From contig JAQCGN010000005.1 of assembly GCA_027730605.1 (NCBI GenBank), forward strand, positions 1 to 41,023: DNA of 41,023 bases. The letters run 5' to 3'. Under the pieces are notes generated by a model. That model was not told the origin of the DNA. It saw only the letters and a list, made by a program, of their open reading frames with translations, and made no database searches. Shown one piece after another: positions 27,735 to 37,979 of the stretch; position 1 is the stretch's first letter, and every line of letters starts with the position of its first letter. Made by a program: the position numbers and the translations under genes. Origin of the DNA: Actinomycetota bacterium. GTDB taxonomy: Bacteria; Actinomycetota; Actinomycetes; S36-B12; UBA5976.

Positions 27735-29078
27735 CTATAAGACTGGTAAGTATCTATCAAGTTCCCATTGAGTTACTTGGCGACGATATTCTTCCCACTC
27801 ACTTCGCTTGTTTCTTAAGAAGTAATCAAATACGTGTTCACCTAAAGTTTCTGCCACAAGTTCACTTTTTTCCATCACTTTGATTGCTTCATCTAATGAG
27901 GTTGGAAGTGGAGTGATTCCTAATGCTCTTCTTTCAGCATCAGTTAATGACCACACATCATCTTCGGCACCTTGTGGTAACTCGTAATTTTCTTCAATTC
28001 CTTTTAGTCCTGCAGCTAAAAGAACTGAGTAAGCAAGATAAGGATTAGCTGCAGAATCAAGAGCTCGATATTCAATACGAGTTGATTGACCTTTTGATGG
28101 TTTATACATTGGAACTCTTACTAATGCTGATCTGTTGTTATGGCCCCAACAAACATACGCTGGTGCTTCTCCTCCACCAGTTAAGCGTTTATACGAATTC
28201 ACATATTGATTTGTAACCGCAGTAAATTCTGGTGCATGTTTCAAAATACCGGCGATAAAGCTTCTACCGACTTTACTTAATTGGTATTCAGCACCTGGTT
28301 CATGAAAAGCGTTTTTGTCTCCTTCAAAAAGAGATAAATGTGTGTGCATACCTGAACCTGGTTGATCTCTAAATGGTTTAGGCATAAATGAAGCTCTCAC
28401 ACCTTCACTTAATGCAACTTCTTTTACAACTAAACGAAAGGTCATGATGTTATCTGCTGTACTTAAAGCATCTGCGTAACGCAAATCAATTTCTTGTTGA
28501 CCTGGGCCTCCTTCATGATGTGAAAATTCAACAGAAATTCCCATTGACTCAAGCATGGTGATGGCATTTCTTCTAAAGTCATAACCTGGTCCTGATGCTG
28601 ATTGATCAAAATAACCAACATGATCAACTGGTTTAGGTGAAGCAACATTTACCGCATTTTTGTCATCTTCAAATAAGTAGAACTCAATTTCAGGATGAGT
28701 ATAAAAAGTAAAACCCATATCTGCTGCTTTGGCCATTGTTCTTTTCAAAACCCAACGAGGATCAGCATAAGAAGGTGAACCATCAGGCATTTGAATGTCA
28801 CAAAACATTCTTGCCACACCTGGTCCTTCACTTCGCCAAGGAAGTAATTGAAATGTTGCAGGATCAGGTTTAGCTAACATGTCTGATTCATAAACTCTGG
28901 CAAAACCTTCGATGGCAGAACCATCAAAACCAATTCCTTCAGAAAATGCTGCTTCTAATTCAGCAGGAGCTACTGCTACTGATTTCAAGGAACCGATCAC
29001 ATCGGTAAACCACAAACGTACGAAACGAATATCGCGTTCTTCAATTGTTCTTAATACAAAATCTGCTTGTTTATCCAT
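27735..29078 (-). CDS. glnA2: Glutamine synthetase family protein GlnA2 (type I-like)
   Basis: 'MDKQADFVLRTIEERDIRFVRLWFTDVIGSLKSVAVAPAELEAAFSEGIGFDGSAIEGFARVYESDM' resembles mycobacterial GlnA2. Start chosen at MDKQ; in-frame ATGs at 29084/29087 are alternatives. Confidence 0.93.
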   Translation of the reverse strand: MDKQADFVLRTIEERDIRFVRLWFTDVIGSLKSVAVAPAELEAAFSEGIGFDGSAIEGFARVYESDMLAKPDPATFQLLPWRSEGPGVARMFCDIQMPDGSPSYADPRWVLKRTMAKAADMGFTFYTHPEIEFYLFEDDKNAVNVASPKPVDHVGYFDQSASGPGYDFRRNAITMLESMGISVEFSHHEGGPGQQEIDLRYADALSTADNIMTFRLVVKEVALSEGVRASFMPKPFRDQPGSGMHTHLSLFEGDKNAFHEPGAEYQLSKVGRSFIAGILKHAPEFTAVTNQYVNSYKRLTGGGEAPAYVCWGHNNRSALVRVPMYKPSKGQSTRIEYRALDSAANPYLAYSVLLAAGLKGIEENYELPQGAEDDVWSLTDAERRALGITPLPTSLDEAIKVMEKSELVAETLGEHVFDYFLRNKRSEWEEYRRQVTQWELDRYLPVL

Positions 29079-29101
29079 GAACATCATTGTGCCCCATGAA
29101 T

Positions 29102-29117
29102 GTTTCGGCTTTGTTAC
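29102..29117 (-). promoter_or_regulatory. Candidate GlnR half-operator (GTAAC-n6-GAAAC on minus strand)
   Basis: Minus strand GTAAC-aaagcc-GAAAC in the glnA2/nadE divergent interval. Closely resembles the first pair upstream of glnA1 (GTTAC-aagccc-GAAAC). Confidence 0.5.
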
Positions 29118-29159
29118 ATAAATTTCAGGCAAGATTTAGCCTGGAATACACTTATATAT

Positions 29160-30806
29160 ATGGCACTCACAGTGGCTTTGGCCCAAGTAAACCCTCGGGT
29201 GGGTGATTTAAGTGGCAATGCGGCAATCGTTAGAAATTTCTCCAAGAAAGCATCTGAACTTGGAGCATCTCTAGTTGCTTTTCCAGAAATGGTTTTAACT
29301 GGTTATCCCATAGAAGATCTTTCCTTAAGAAAATCCTTTCAAGATGCTTCCAAGAAAGCATTGAACCAATTAGCAAAAGATTTAGTACTTGATGGGTTAC
29401 AAGATTTAACAGTTGTTGTGGGTTATTTAGATTCAACTGGAGAAAAAGCATCTTTGGGAGTTCCTGCTGGTGGACCACAAAATGCTGCTGCAGTAATTAG
29501 AAATGGTGAAGTAATTGCCAAATACATCAAACATCATTTACCAAACTATGGAGTTTTTGATGAATACAGATACTTTGTCCCAGGAACTGATAACTGCTCA
29601 TTTGAAGTAGAGGGTGTAAAAGTTTCTTTAGCAATTTGTGAAGATATTTGGCAAGACGGTGGACCTGTTTCACAAATTGCTCAACTCAACTCAGATTTAC
29701 TTATAGTTATTAACGGTTCACCATATGAATATGGCAAAGATGATTCTCGTTTACAACTTGTACAAAAAAGAGCTAAAGAAGTAAATGCTCCTCTGGCCTA
29801 TGTAAACATGGTTGGTGGACAAGATGAACTTGTTTTTGATGGTGACTCAATTGTGGTCAACACAGATGGATCAATTGCCAATAGAGCAAATCAATTTGTG
29901 GAAGAAATAATTCTTTTTGAAGTAGAACCAAAGAAACCAATAAGTCAATCAATGGTCAGAAAAAGAAGTAACGATCTGGAAGAGGTTTACCAAGCTTTAG
30001 TTGTGGGCCTAAGAGATTATGTCTTGAAAAATAATATGCAATCAGTTGTACTTGGACTTAGTGGTGGAATCGATTCGGCATTAGTTGCAGCAATCGCTGT
30101 TGATGCACTGGGTGCAAATAATGTTTATGGAGTTTCAATGCCTAGTCCATATTCATCAGAGCATTCCGTAAGTGATGCCAAAGATTTGGCAACTAGAACT
30201 GGTTTGAATTATCGAAGTGTGCCAATCAAACCAATGTTTGATGCTTACCAAGACTCCCTTTCTTTATCTGGTTTAGCAGAAGAGAACTTGCAAGCAAGAC
30301 TTCGTGGAATGACTTTGATGGCAATTTCAAACCAAGAAGGTCACCTAGTTCTTGCCACGGGTAACAAAAGTGAATTAGCTGTTGGCTACTCAACCATTTA
30401 TGGTGATGCTGTTGGTGGTTTTGCTCCTATTAAAGATGTACCAAAAACCTTAGTTTGGCAATTATCTAAATGGAGAAATAAGCAAGCAGGAAATCCTCCA
30501 ATTCCAGAATCAAGTATCACTAAAGAGCCAAGTGCAGAATTACGCCCTGGACAACTTGATACTGATTCTCTTCCAGATTATGAAAAACTTGATCCCATGA
30601 TTAATGCCTATGTTGAGCAAGATCAAGGTGCTTTTGAAATGGCAACCAAGGGAATAGATAAGTCCTTGATTGAAAAAGTGTTGAAACTTATTGATCAAGC
30701 AGAATACAAAAGACGTCAGTACCCACCTGGAACAAAAATTTCAACCAAAGCTTTTGGTCGAGACAGAAGGCAACCAATTACTAATAGTTGGCGAGAAAGT
30801 CTCTAA
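29160..30806 (+). CDS. nadE: Glutamine-dependent NAD+ synthetase
   Basis: Nitrilase-like N-terminus (MALTVALAQVNPRVGDLSGN), 'VVLGLSGGIDSALVAAIAVDALG', 'ATGNKSELAVGYSTIYGDAVGGFAPIKDV'. ATG 29160 preferred over the ORF-track start at 29100. Confidence 0.97.
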   Translation: MALTVALAQVNPRVGDLSGNAAIVRNFSKKASELGASLVAFPEMVLTGYPIEDLSLRKSFQDASKKALNQLAKDLVLDGLQDLTVVVGYLDSTGEKASLGVPAGGPQNAAAVIRNGEVIAKYIKHHLPNYGVFDEYRYFVPGTDNCSFEVEGVKVSLAICEDIWQDGGPVSQIAQLNSDLLIVINGSPYEYGKDDSRLQLVQKRAKEVNAPLAYVNMVGGQDELVFDGDSIVVNTDGSIANRANQFVEEIILFEVEPKKPISQSMVRKRSNDLEEVYQALVVGLRDYVLKNNMQSVVLGLSGGIDSALVAAIAVDALGANNVYGVSMPSPYSSEHSVSDAKDLATRTGLNYRSVPIKPMFDAYQDSLSLSGLAEENLQARLRGMTLMAISNQEGHLVLATGNKSELAVGYSTIYGDAVGGFAPIKDVPKTLVWQLSKWRNKQAGNPPIPESSITKEPSAELRPGQLDTDSLPDYEKLDPMINAYVEQDQGAFEMATKGIDKSLIEKVLKLIDQAEYKRRQYPPGTKISTKAFGRDRRQPITNSWRESL

Positions 30807-30903
30807 GAAATAACCCTTAAGTAGAAGTGGGTCCTAAAATCTGCCACAATTAAGTTATTACCTAGATAAATCCGGGGACCAAGAAATTGGCTTCGAGAGG
30901 AAA

Positions 30904-31704
30904 ATGGTTATGGTTCGTATTTCTGTTAATGACCTATCTTCTTTTAAACAATCCAAAAAACGTTTCACAGTACTTACAAGTTATGACTCATTAACAGCTT
31001 CTCTATTTGATGAATCTGGAATACCGGTTTTATTGGTTGGAGATTCTGCAGCTAATCTAGTTTTGGGTTACGACTCAACTGTGCCAATTACAGTTGAAGA
31101 AATGTTACCCATTGTTAAAGCAGTTGCCAGATCTACATCAAAAGCAATGGTTGTAGCAGATATGCCATTTGGTTCTTATCAATCATCACCAACAGCAGCA
31201 CTTGAATCAGCAACAAGTTTTTTAAAAGCTGGAGCTCACGCAGTAAAACTTGAAGGTGGCCAAAGAGTTTCCTCAACTGTTTCTCATCTTGTTGAATCTG
31301 GAATTCCTGTCATGGGACATATTGGTTTAACGCCTCAATCGGTAAACGTTTTCGGTGGTTACAAAGTTCAAGGTCGCGGTGAACAAGCAGAAGCCTTACT
31401 ACAAGATGCCAAAGCATTAGAAAATGCTGGTGCTTTTTCAATTGTTTTAGAAGCAATTCCAAGAGATCTTGCTAAACAAATAACCGAATCTGTTTCAATT
31501 CCCACAATTGGAATTGGTGCAGGACCTGATACTGATGCTCAAGTGATGGTGTGGCAAGACCTAGTAGGACTTACTCCTGGAGTAAAACCTAAATTTGTGA
31601 AGAATTACTTAAACATTCGTCAAGATATCGAAAAAGCAATCAAAGATTTCAGCAAAGATGTTGAGTCAGGAAAATACCCTGACTCAGATCATTCCTACGA
31701 CTAA
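30904..31704 (+). CDS. panB: 3-methyl-2-oxobutanoate hydroxymethyltransferase
   Basis: 'FTVLTSYDSLTASLFDESGIPVLLVGDSAANLVLGYDSTVPITVEEM', 'VMGHIGLTPQSVNVFGGYKVQGR'. Confidence 0.97.
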   Translation: MVMVRISVNDLSSFKQSKKRFTVLTSYDSLTASLFDESGIPVLLVGDSAANLVLGYDSTVPITVEEMLPIVKAVARSTSKAMVVADMPFGSYQSSPTAALESATSFLKAGAHAVKLEGGQRVSSTVSHLVESGIPVMGHIGLTPQSVNVFGGYKVQGRGEQAEALLQDAKALENAGAFSIVLEAIPRDLAKQITESVSIPTIGIGAGPDTDAQVMVWQDLVGLTPGVKPKFVKNYLNIRQDIEKAIKDFSKDVESGKYPDSDHSYD

Positions 31705-32664
31705 TTACTTTAAAGTAGCAAAAACAGAATCAAAGAATTCAGAGAATTTAACTGATTCCTCTAATGGCAGTAACCATGCCTCTTGTCCCCTAATTTTTTT
31801 AGCAAAAGAATCAGCCATTAATTGATAGGGATCACAAGCTGCAAATTCTTCAACTTTCTTGCCGTCTTTAGTTTCAATAATTAAAGTGCTTGGGCTGTTA
31901 TGGGAAACAAATGCATCGTTTCCACCAGTAGAGATTTTTCCTTGCGTACCAATTATTTCTAAAGTAATTTTATCTGGAATATTCATCGAAGTTAGAGTGT
32001 TAGCTTTAACTTCTCCTATTGTGTAGGTAGTTCTTAAGGTTTCATCACTTCCACCTGGATGCCAAGTAACTTTTGTTGCAATATCTTTTACCGGAGCAAA
32101 ATCAGTTATCCATAACGGTGCCACAGCAGAATAAGGACCAAGGTCATAAAGACTTCCACCACCAAGTGCTGGAATTGTTCTAATGTTTCCTACATCAAGT
32201 CCGTCGTAGGTAAAACTGGCATTAATTTCAATTAATTTGCCGATGATTCCAGAATCAACTAATTGTTTGATTCTCACGGTTCGTGGATGCCATCTGTTCC
32301 AACTTGCTTCCATTAGAAGTTTTCCTGTTGATTGTGAAACTTTGATTGCTTCTTTTAACTCTTGAGCATTCATGGCAATCGGTTTTTCACACAAAACGTG
32401 TTTGCCTGCTTGCATAGCTTTAATCGACCAAGGAATATGAAGTGAGTTTGGGAGTGAGATATAAACGGCCTCAACCTTTGGATCATCAATTAATTCTTGG
32501 TAATCGGTATAAAACTTTCCACTTGGAGAAAGAGCTTTAGCCCGATCAGCGTCTTTCCCTGCCACTGCATAAATTTCACCAACAGTTGAATTCATCAATG
32601 CTGGATAAAGAGCTTTGCTTGCAATTGAACCTGCTCCAATAAAACCGAATCTAACTTTTTCCAT
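31705..32664 (-). CDS. Gfo/Idh/MocA family oxidoreductase
   Basis: 'VRFGFIGAGSIASKALYPAL', 'HVLCEKPIAMNAQEL', 'GGSLYDLGPYS'. Confidence 0.93.
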   Translation of the reverse strand: MEKVRFGFIGAGSIASKALYPALMNSTVGEIYAVAGKDADRAKALSPSGKFYTDYQELIDDPKVEAVYISLPNSLHIPWSIKAMQAGKHVLCEKPIAMNAQELKEAIKVSQSTGKLLMEASWNRWHPRTVRIKQLVDSGIIGKLIEINASFTYDGLDVGNIRTIPALGGGSLYDLGPYSAVAPLWITDFAPVKDIATKVTWHPGGSDETLRTTYTIGEVKANTLTSMNIPDKITLEIIGTQGKISTGGNDAFVSHNSPSTLIIETKDGKKVEEFAACDPYQLMADSFAKKIRGQEAWLLPLEESVKFSEFFDSVFATLK

Positions 32665-32678
32665 TTATATTTTCCTTT

Positions 32679-33527
32679 TTATTTGTAGGCAACTACATTT
32701 GATTTAATAGTGCCAATGCCATCAATTCCTGTTTCAACAACTTGTCCAGGTTTTAAATACTTTTCAGGTTTATGACCCATTCCCACACCTTCAGGAGTTC
32801 CGGTGTTGATGATGTCTCCGGCCTTTAATTCCATAAATTGAGAGATGTACCAAACACAATGATCAATTCCAAAAACCATGTCACTGGTTCTTGAGTCTTG
32901 TCTTTTTTCACCATCAACAGTTGACCAGAGTCTGACATCACTTGGATCAAATTCATCTGCTGTGACAATCCAAGGACCAACAGGATTAAAAGTGGGGAAA
33001 GACTTTCCTTTTACCCATTGACCACTTCTTTCAATTTGCCAATGACGCTCAGACACATCTTGGGAAATTGTGTAGCCAAGAATGTGCTCTTTAGCTTTGG
33101 CAGGTGATTCTAAATAAAGAGCATCTTTACCAATTACCACACAAATTTCTACTTCATAATCTGTTTTAACAGAATTAGGCGGGATAACAATGTCATCAAA
33201 GCCACCAACAACTGTGTCTGGTGCTTTCATAAAAATTACTGGTTCTTTTGGAAGTTCAGCACCTGATTCTTTGGCGTGCTTGGCGTAATTAAGTCCTACA
33301 CAAATTGCTTTAGTTGGTCTTGCAACTGGGGAACCTAGTCTGTAATCAGCAATCTTTACTTTAGGCCTATTTGTTAAATCAAGTTTCTTTAATTTGTCGA
33401 GAGCACCATTGGAAAGTGTTTCACGATTAAAATCTGCTACAACGTCATCAACAAAAACTGCTTCAGTATCACTTATTACTATGGCTGGTTTTTCAGAACC
33501 AAAATTTCCCAAACGAGCTAGTTTCAT
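32679..33527 (-). CDS. Fumarylacetoacetate hydrolase family protein (2,4-diketo-3-deoxy-fuconate hydrolase-like)
   Basis: 'ICVGLNYAKHAKESGAELPKEPVIFMKAPDTVVG', 'TDYEVEICVVIGK', 'GDIINTGTPEGVGMG'. ATG 33527 with SD-like AAAGG. Confidence 0.9.
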   Translation of the reverse strand: MKLARLGNFGSEKPAIVISDTEAVFVDDVVADFNRETLSNGALDKLKKLDLTNRPKVKIADYRLGSPVARPTKAICVGLNYAKHAKESGAELPKEPVIFMKAPDTVVGGFDDIVIPPNSVKTDYEVEICVVIGKDALYLESPAKAKEHILGYTISQDVSERHWQIERSGQWVKGKSFPTFNPVGPWIVTADEFDPSDVRLWSTVDGEKRQDSRTSDMVFGIDHCVWYISQFMELKAGDIINTGTPEGVGMGHKPEKYLKPGQVVETGIDGIGTIKSNVVAYK

Positions 33528-33572
33528 GTTTCTACCTTTCCACTCCAACCTTAGTCTTTCGCTTAACTTTTT

Positions 33573-34427
33573 TTAGATTCCAAATAGGGTGGTCTTTTTT
33601 CCTTTAATTCCTGGTTTACAAATAAAAGTCATCCCAGCTTGAGGATGTTTTCCCATTTCGTTGTTGTGAGCTGTTGTAATCACCAATTGGTCTAAATCTT
33701 TACCAGCAAAGGTACATGATGTGGTGTATGAGACAGGAAGATTAATTTTCTCACTTAGTTTGTATTTCTCGTCATATCTTCTAACTTGTGATCCGTCCCA
33801 AAAAGCAATCCAGAGTCCATCTTCGCCATCTACACACATTCCATCAGGAATTTCATTTTCTCCAAATTTAATAATGGTCCTTCGATCAGTTATTTCTTGA
33901 CCATCGTAGGAAAAAGCATCAACACAATGTTCCAGGGAATCAATGAAGTAAAAAGTTTGAGTGTCTACTGACCAATCAAGTCCATTGGCAAGAGTTAATT
34001 CACTGAGTAATTTCTTTATTTCACTGCCAACTTGAGAAATTCGATAAAGCCCACTTGCTTTGGGCACAAGATCATAGGAAAGAGTTCCAAGAAATAAATC
34101 TCCTGTGTGAGAAACCTTGGCATCATTCCATCTTGATTTGAATTTATCTGTTTCTCGACCAGGAAGTTTTGTGATTTCCCCATCTGTATTTCTTAAAACA
34201 GGACCATTAGCTGTTCCTAAAACATCTCCCCCATTAGTTCTAGGAATTGCAAAACCAACATGATCATCTAATTTGTATTCAGAAGTTTTACTTGTTTCTA
34301 TATTTTTATTTAAAACTTTGCCGTTTAAAATATCAACCCATTGCACATGGTTATTGTTTTCCCCAGTTGCTGTGGGACCTTCTCCTAACCAGCAACGACG
34401 ATCATCAAATACTTCAACTGAAATCAT
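33573..34427 (-). CDS. SMP-30/gluconolactonase/LRE family protein
   Basis: 'RCWLGEGPTATGENNNHVQWVDILNGKV', 'LANGLDWSVDTQTFYFIDSLEHCVDAFSYD', 'PDGMCVDGEDGLWIAFWDGSQVRRYD'. Confidence 0.93.
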   Translation of the reverse strand: MISVEVFDDRRCWLGEGPTATGENNNHVQWVDILNGKVLNKNIETSKTSEYKLDDHVGFAIPRTNGGDVLGTANGPVLRNTDGEITKLPGRETDKFKSRWNDAKVSHTGDLFLGTLSYDLVPKASGLYRISQVGSEIKKLLSELTLANGLDWSVDTQTFYFIDSLEHCVDAFSYDGQEITDRRTIIKFGENEIPDGMCVDGEDGLWIAFWDGSQVRRYDEKYKLSEKINLPVSYTTSCTFAGKDLDQLVITTAHNNEMGKHPQAGMTFICKPGIKGKKTTLFGI

Positions 34428-35174
34428 TTATTTAGGTGGGACTCTTAATCCACCAACTCCGCCATCAACATTTAATCCAATTCCAGTTGTGGAAGAAGAA
34501 AGAGGTGAAGCTAAATAACAAATTGCATGGGCAATTTCTTCAGCAGTAACAAGTCTTCCCATGGGTTGTCTTGCAATCAATGCTTCTTTCATTGCTTTTG
34601 CATCCGAGGCTTGCTCAAGTAGTCTTCCCACCCAAGGAGTATCAGCAGTTGCTGGAACTACACAATTAATTCTTATTCCTTCTCTAATGTGATCTGCTGC
34701 CATAGCAAGAGTTAATGAATGCACTGCACCCTTAGATGCTGAATAAATAGCACGTTGTGGAAAACCATCTGTTGCCACAATTGATGAAACGTTAACAATT
34801 GCTGCATTCTTTGATTTTCTTAAAAATGGAATAGCTGCAGCACTCATTCGTGCTGTTCCTACTACGTTTACATCTAACACTTTGTGCCATTCAGCATCAC
34901 CACCTGCTGTGACATCTCCAATGGCACCTATGCCTGCGTTATTTACTAATACGTCTAAACCGTTTTTAGCAACATCAGCCACAGACTTATTTACATCTTC
35001 TCTATTTGTGATGTCACAAATTAAATAAGTAATTTCATTAATTGGATTTGTTGGTTGATTTCTATCAAAAACAAATACTTTTGCACCACGAGATTGAAGT
35101 AATTTAGCTGTTGCTTCACCGATTCCACTTGCTCCACCGGTAACAATTGCTACTAAATCTTTAAAGTCACTCAT
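34428..35174 (-). CDS. SDR family oxidoreductase (2-keto-3-deoxy-L-fuconate dehydrogenase-like)
   Basis: 'AIVTGGASGIGEATAKLL', 'VNNAGIGAIG', 'YSASKGAVHSLTLAMAADHIREGIRINCVVPATADTPWV', 'ARQPMGRLVTAEEIA'. Confidence 0.9.
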   Translation of the reverse strand: MSDFKDLVAIVTGGASGIGEATAKLLQSRGAKVFVFDRNQPTNPINEITYLICDITNREDVNKSVADVAKNGLDVLVNNAGIGAIGDVTAGGDAEWHKVLDVNVVGTARMSAAAIPFLRKSKNAAIVNVSSIVATDGFPQRAIYSASKGAVHSLTLAMAADHIREGIRINCVVPATADTPWVGRLLEQASDAKAMKEALIARQPMGRLVTAEEIAHAICYLASPLSSSTTGIGLNVDGGVGGLRVPPK

Positions 35175-35181
35175 CTTGTGC

Positions 35182-36198
35182 TCAATCCTTTCGTGGATCT
35201 ATGTGAATCTTTGGACCAACACCAGCATTTGCTGGTCTTTTACCCGCTAAAACATCTGAAGTTTCTTTTAATCCCACAGTGGCAGCAACTATTGAAGTTG
35301 GATCAACTTTGCCACTGCCATAAATATCAATAGTTCCTGCTAATCCAGGAGAAGCCGACAAAATTCCCACCGCTGTGACATCTTTCAAAACTAAATCTCT
35401 TGAATCAATTGAACTAGGAACACCTGAAATTCCTATGTAAACGACTCTTCCCCCAAGTTCAACTACTTGCAAAGCTTTATGTGGAATATCTTTATCAAAA
35501 GTGCAATCAATTACTGCATCAAATCCACCATCAACTTCTTCAAAATCTGAAGATGTTGCACTTGCTCCAAGTTGTTTAGCTAAAGAAAGTGTTTGTGGAT
35601 TTCTACCAATCACGTGCACATATGCACCCATATATGCAGCTAATTGTGCGGTTAGTAAACCAATAGTTCCTGATCCCCACACCAAAACTTTTTTTCCAGG
35701 TCCAGCAAGTGCAGCTTGTGCTGCTCGTAAAGAATTTCCACCTGGCTCAATTAATGCCCCAACTGTGTCATCAATTGAATCTGGCAAAAAATGCAACGCA
35801 GTTGCTGGAACTAACAATTGTTCAGCTAGAGCTCCTGCCCAACCATTTCTAATTCCAATTTCAAATCTATTTTCACAAACATGTTGGCGATTATTTAAAC
35901 AGCGATAACACTTGCCACAACCAAGCATGGTGTCTCCTGTGACACGTTTGCCAATAATTTTTTTATCAACACCATCACCAACGGATGTAACAACTCCGCA
36001 CCATTCATGCCCAAGTCTTAACGGATATTTCTCATGACCTGAATGTAGATAAGCCATTTCGCCAGTAAAGAATTCAACATCGGTGCCGCAGACCCCAACC
36101 CGGGAAACATCAACTACTACTTGACCAGGGCCAGCCACTGGTTTTTCCACATCTTGAACGCCAGAAGTGTGTGGAGCAGTAACCACGAAAGCTCTCAT
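35182..36198 (-). CDS. Zinc-dependent medium-chain alcohol/sugar dehydrogenase
   Basis: 'GVCGTDVEFF', 'RLGHEWCGVVTSVGDGV', structural Zn cysteines 'CGKCYRCLNNRQHVC'. Confidence 0.92.
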   Translation of the reverse strand: MRAFVVTAPHTSGVQDVEKPVAGPGQVVVDVSRVGVCGTDVEFFTGEMAYLHSGHEKYPLRLGHEWCGVVTSVGDGVDKKIIGKRVTGDTMLGCGKCYRCLNNRQHVCENRFEIGIRNGWAGALAEQLLVPATALHFLPDSIDDTVGALIEPGGNSLRAAQAALAGPGKKVLVWGSGTIGLLTAQLAAYMGAYVHVIGRNPQTLSLAKQLGASATSSDFEEVDGGFDAVIDCTFDKDIPHKALQVVELGGRVVYIGISGVPSSIDSRDLVLKDVTAVGILSASPGLAGTIDIYGSGKVDPTSIVAATVGLKETSDVLAGKRPANAGVGPKIHIDPRKD

Positions 36199-36272
36199 AA
36201 TGGAAACAATATAGATTGAGCATTAATAAGACCAAACACCAAGTTGTCTCGATAGTGAGGTAAAAACTTCTA

Positions 36273-37979
36273 ATGCGAAGTGATGCTTGGTACAAAGGTA
36301 AAGATAGAGACTCCTACATCCACCGTGCCTGGATGAGACGTGGTTTACCTAACAACGCATTTGATGGTCGTCCCCATATTGCAATTGCAAACACAGCTTC
36401 TGATCTTGCCCCATGTAATTCTCATTTAAATGAAGTTATGGAATATGTAAAAAATGGTGTTTGGGAAGCAGGTGGTGTTCCTTTAAACATGCCTGCTGTT
36501 TCTTTAGGTGAAACCCAAGTTCGCCCCACTGCAATGTTGTGGCGAAACATGTCAGCTATGGCAACAGAAGAACTGTTGCGAGCAAATCCAATTGATGGTG
36601 TGGTTTTACTTGGCGGATGTGACAAAACAATTCCGGCTCTACTTATGGCAGCAGCATCAGTTGATTTACCAGCCATCGTTGTTCCTGGTGGACCAATGCT
36701 TACTGGAACCTACAAAGGAAAAGCATTAGGTTGCGGCACTGATGTGTGGAAATTCAGTGAAGAGCTACGTGCTGGAAAAATGAGTGAAGAAGACTTCCTC
36801 AAATCAGAACAATCAATGATTAGAAGTCGTGGACATTGCAACACCATGGGAACAGCCTCAACAATGGGTTGTGTTGCAGAAAGTTTAGGTATGACAATTC
36901 CAGGAGTAGCAGGAACTCCTGCTCCTGATTCAAGATTGTTACAATCTGCCCAAGAAACTGGCAGATTAATTGTGCAAATGGTTAAAGATGATCGAAAACC
37001 AAGTGATGTGATGACTAAAGGTTCATTTGTTAACGCCATTGTTGCCCTTGCTGGCATTGGTGGTTCTACTAATGCTGTTGTTCATTTATTAGCAATTGCA
37101 GGTCGTTTAGGAATTAAGTTAACTTTGGATGATTTTGACAAAATTGGCTCCAAGGTGCCCCTACTAGCAAACTTGCAACCTGCAGGAAATCATTTAATGG
37201 AAGATTTCTTTAGAGCAGGTGGACTACTTGCTCTGCTTAAAGAGTTAAAAGATTTGCTAGATCCAACAGCAATCACAGTGACTGGCAAAGCATTCGTTAG
37301 CTATCTTGATGATGCTCAAATTTTTGATGAAACAGTTATCAGTAAAAGAAACAAGCCGTTGCAAGATTCTGCAGGAATTGCAGTGCTAAAAGGAAATCTT
37401 GCCCCTCTTGGTGCAGTAATCAAACCAGCTGCTGCAAGCAAAGAATTACTCAAACACAAAGGCAAAGCTTTAGTTTTTGATTCCATTGAAGATTTCCATG
37501 CCCGAATTGATGATCCAAACTTAGATGTTGATAAAAACACAGTTCTAGTTTTAAGAGGATGTGGACCAAAGGGTTATCCAGGTATGCCAGAAGTTGCCAA
37601 CATGCCCATGCCCCAAAAACTACTTTCTCAAGGCGTTAGAGACATGGTGAGAATTTGTGATGGTCGAATGAGTGGCACAGCTTATGGCACAGTTATTTTA
37701 CATGTTGCCCCAGAATCTGCAGCATTTGGTCCATTAGCGCTAATTCAAACCGGTGATGTAATTTCTCTTGATGTTGAAAAAAGAACATTAAACGTAGAAC
37801 TTACTGATGAAGAACTAAATAGTAGAAAACCAAGTCAAAAGATGATTGATTCTCTTGCTAAACCAGATCGTGGTTGGCAAAAAATGTATATCGAACATGT
37901 AAACCAAGCTGATTCTGGTGCTGATTTAGATTTCCTAGTGGGATCAAGTGGATCCCAGGTGTTGCGTGAATCGCACTAA
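36273..37979 (+). CDS. IlvD/Edd family dehydratase (sugar-acid dehydratase-like)
   Basis: 'RPHIAIANTASDLAPCNSHLNEVME', 'LLGGCDKTIPALLMAAAS', 'GHCNTMGTASTMGCVAESLGMTIPG', 'LVLRGCGPKGYPGMPE'. Arabonate/xylonate-type rather than canonical IlvD is inferred from context. Confidence 0.92.
   Translation: MRSDAWYKGKDRDSYIHRAWMRRGLPNNAFDGRPHIAIANTASDLAPCNSHLNEVMEYVKNGVWEAGGVPLNMPAVSLGETQVRPTAMLWRNMSAMATEELLRANPIDGVVLLGGCDKTIPALLMAAASVDLPAIVVPGGPMLTGTYKGKALGCGTDVWKFSEELRAGKMSEEDFLKSEQSMIRSRGHCNTMGTASTMGCVAESLGMTIPGVAGTPAPDSRLLQSAQETGRLIVQMVKDDRKPSDVMTKGSFVNAIVALAGIGGSTNAVVHLLAIAGRLGIKLTLDDFDKIGSKVPLLANLQPAGNHLMEDFFRAGGLLALLKELKDLLDPTAITVTGKAFVSYLDDAQIFDETVISKRNKPLQDSAGIAVLKGNLAPLGAVIKPAAASKELLKHKGKALVFDSIEDFHARIDDPNLDVDKNTVLVLRGCGPKGYPGMPEVANMPMPQKLLSQGVRDMVRICDGRMSGTAYGTVILHVAPESAAFGPLALIQTGDVISLDVEKRTLNVELTDEELNSRKPSQKMIDSLAKPDRGWQKMYIEHVNQADSGADLDFLVGSSGSQVLRESH

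Noticed and set aside
35501-35908. 135-aa plus-strand ORF
   Set aside because: Antisense shadow of the zinc dehydrogenase gene; no recognisable domain or SD.
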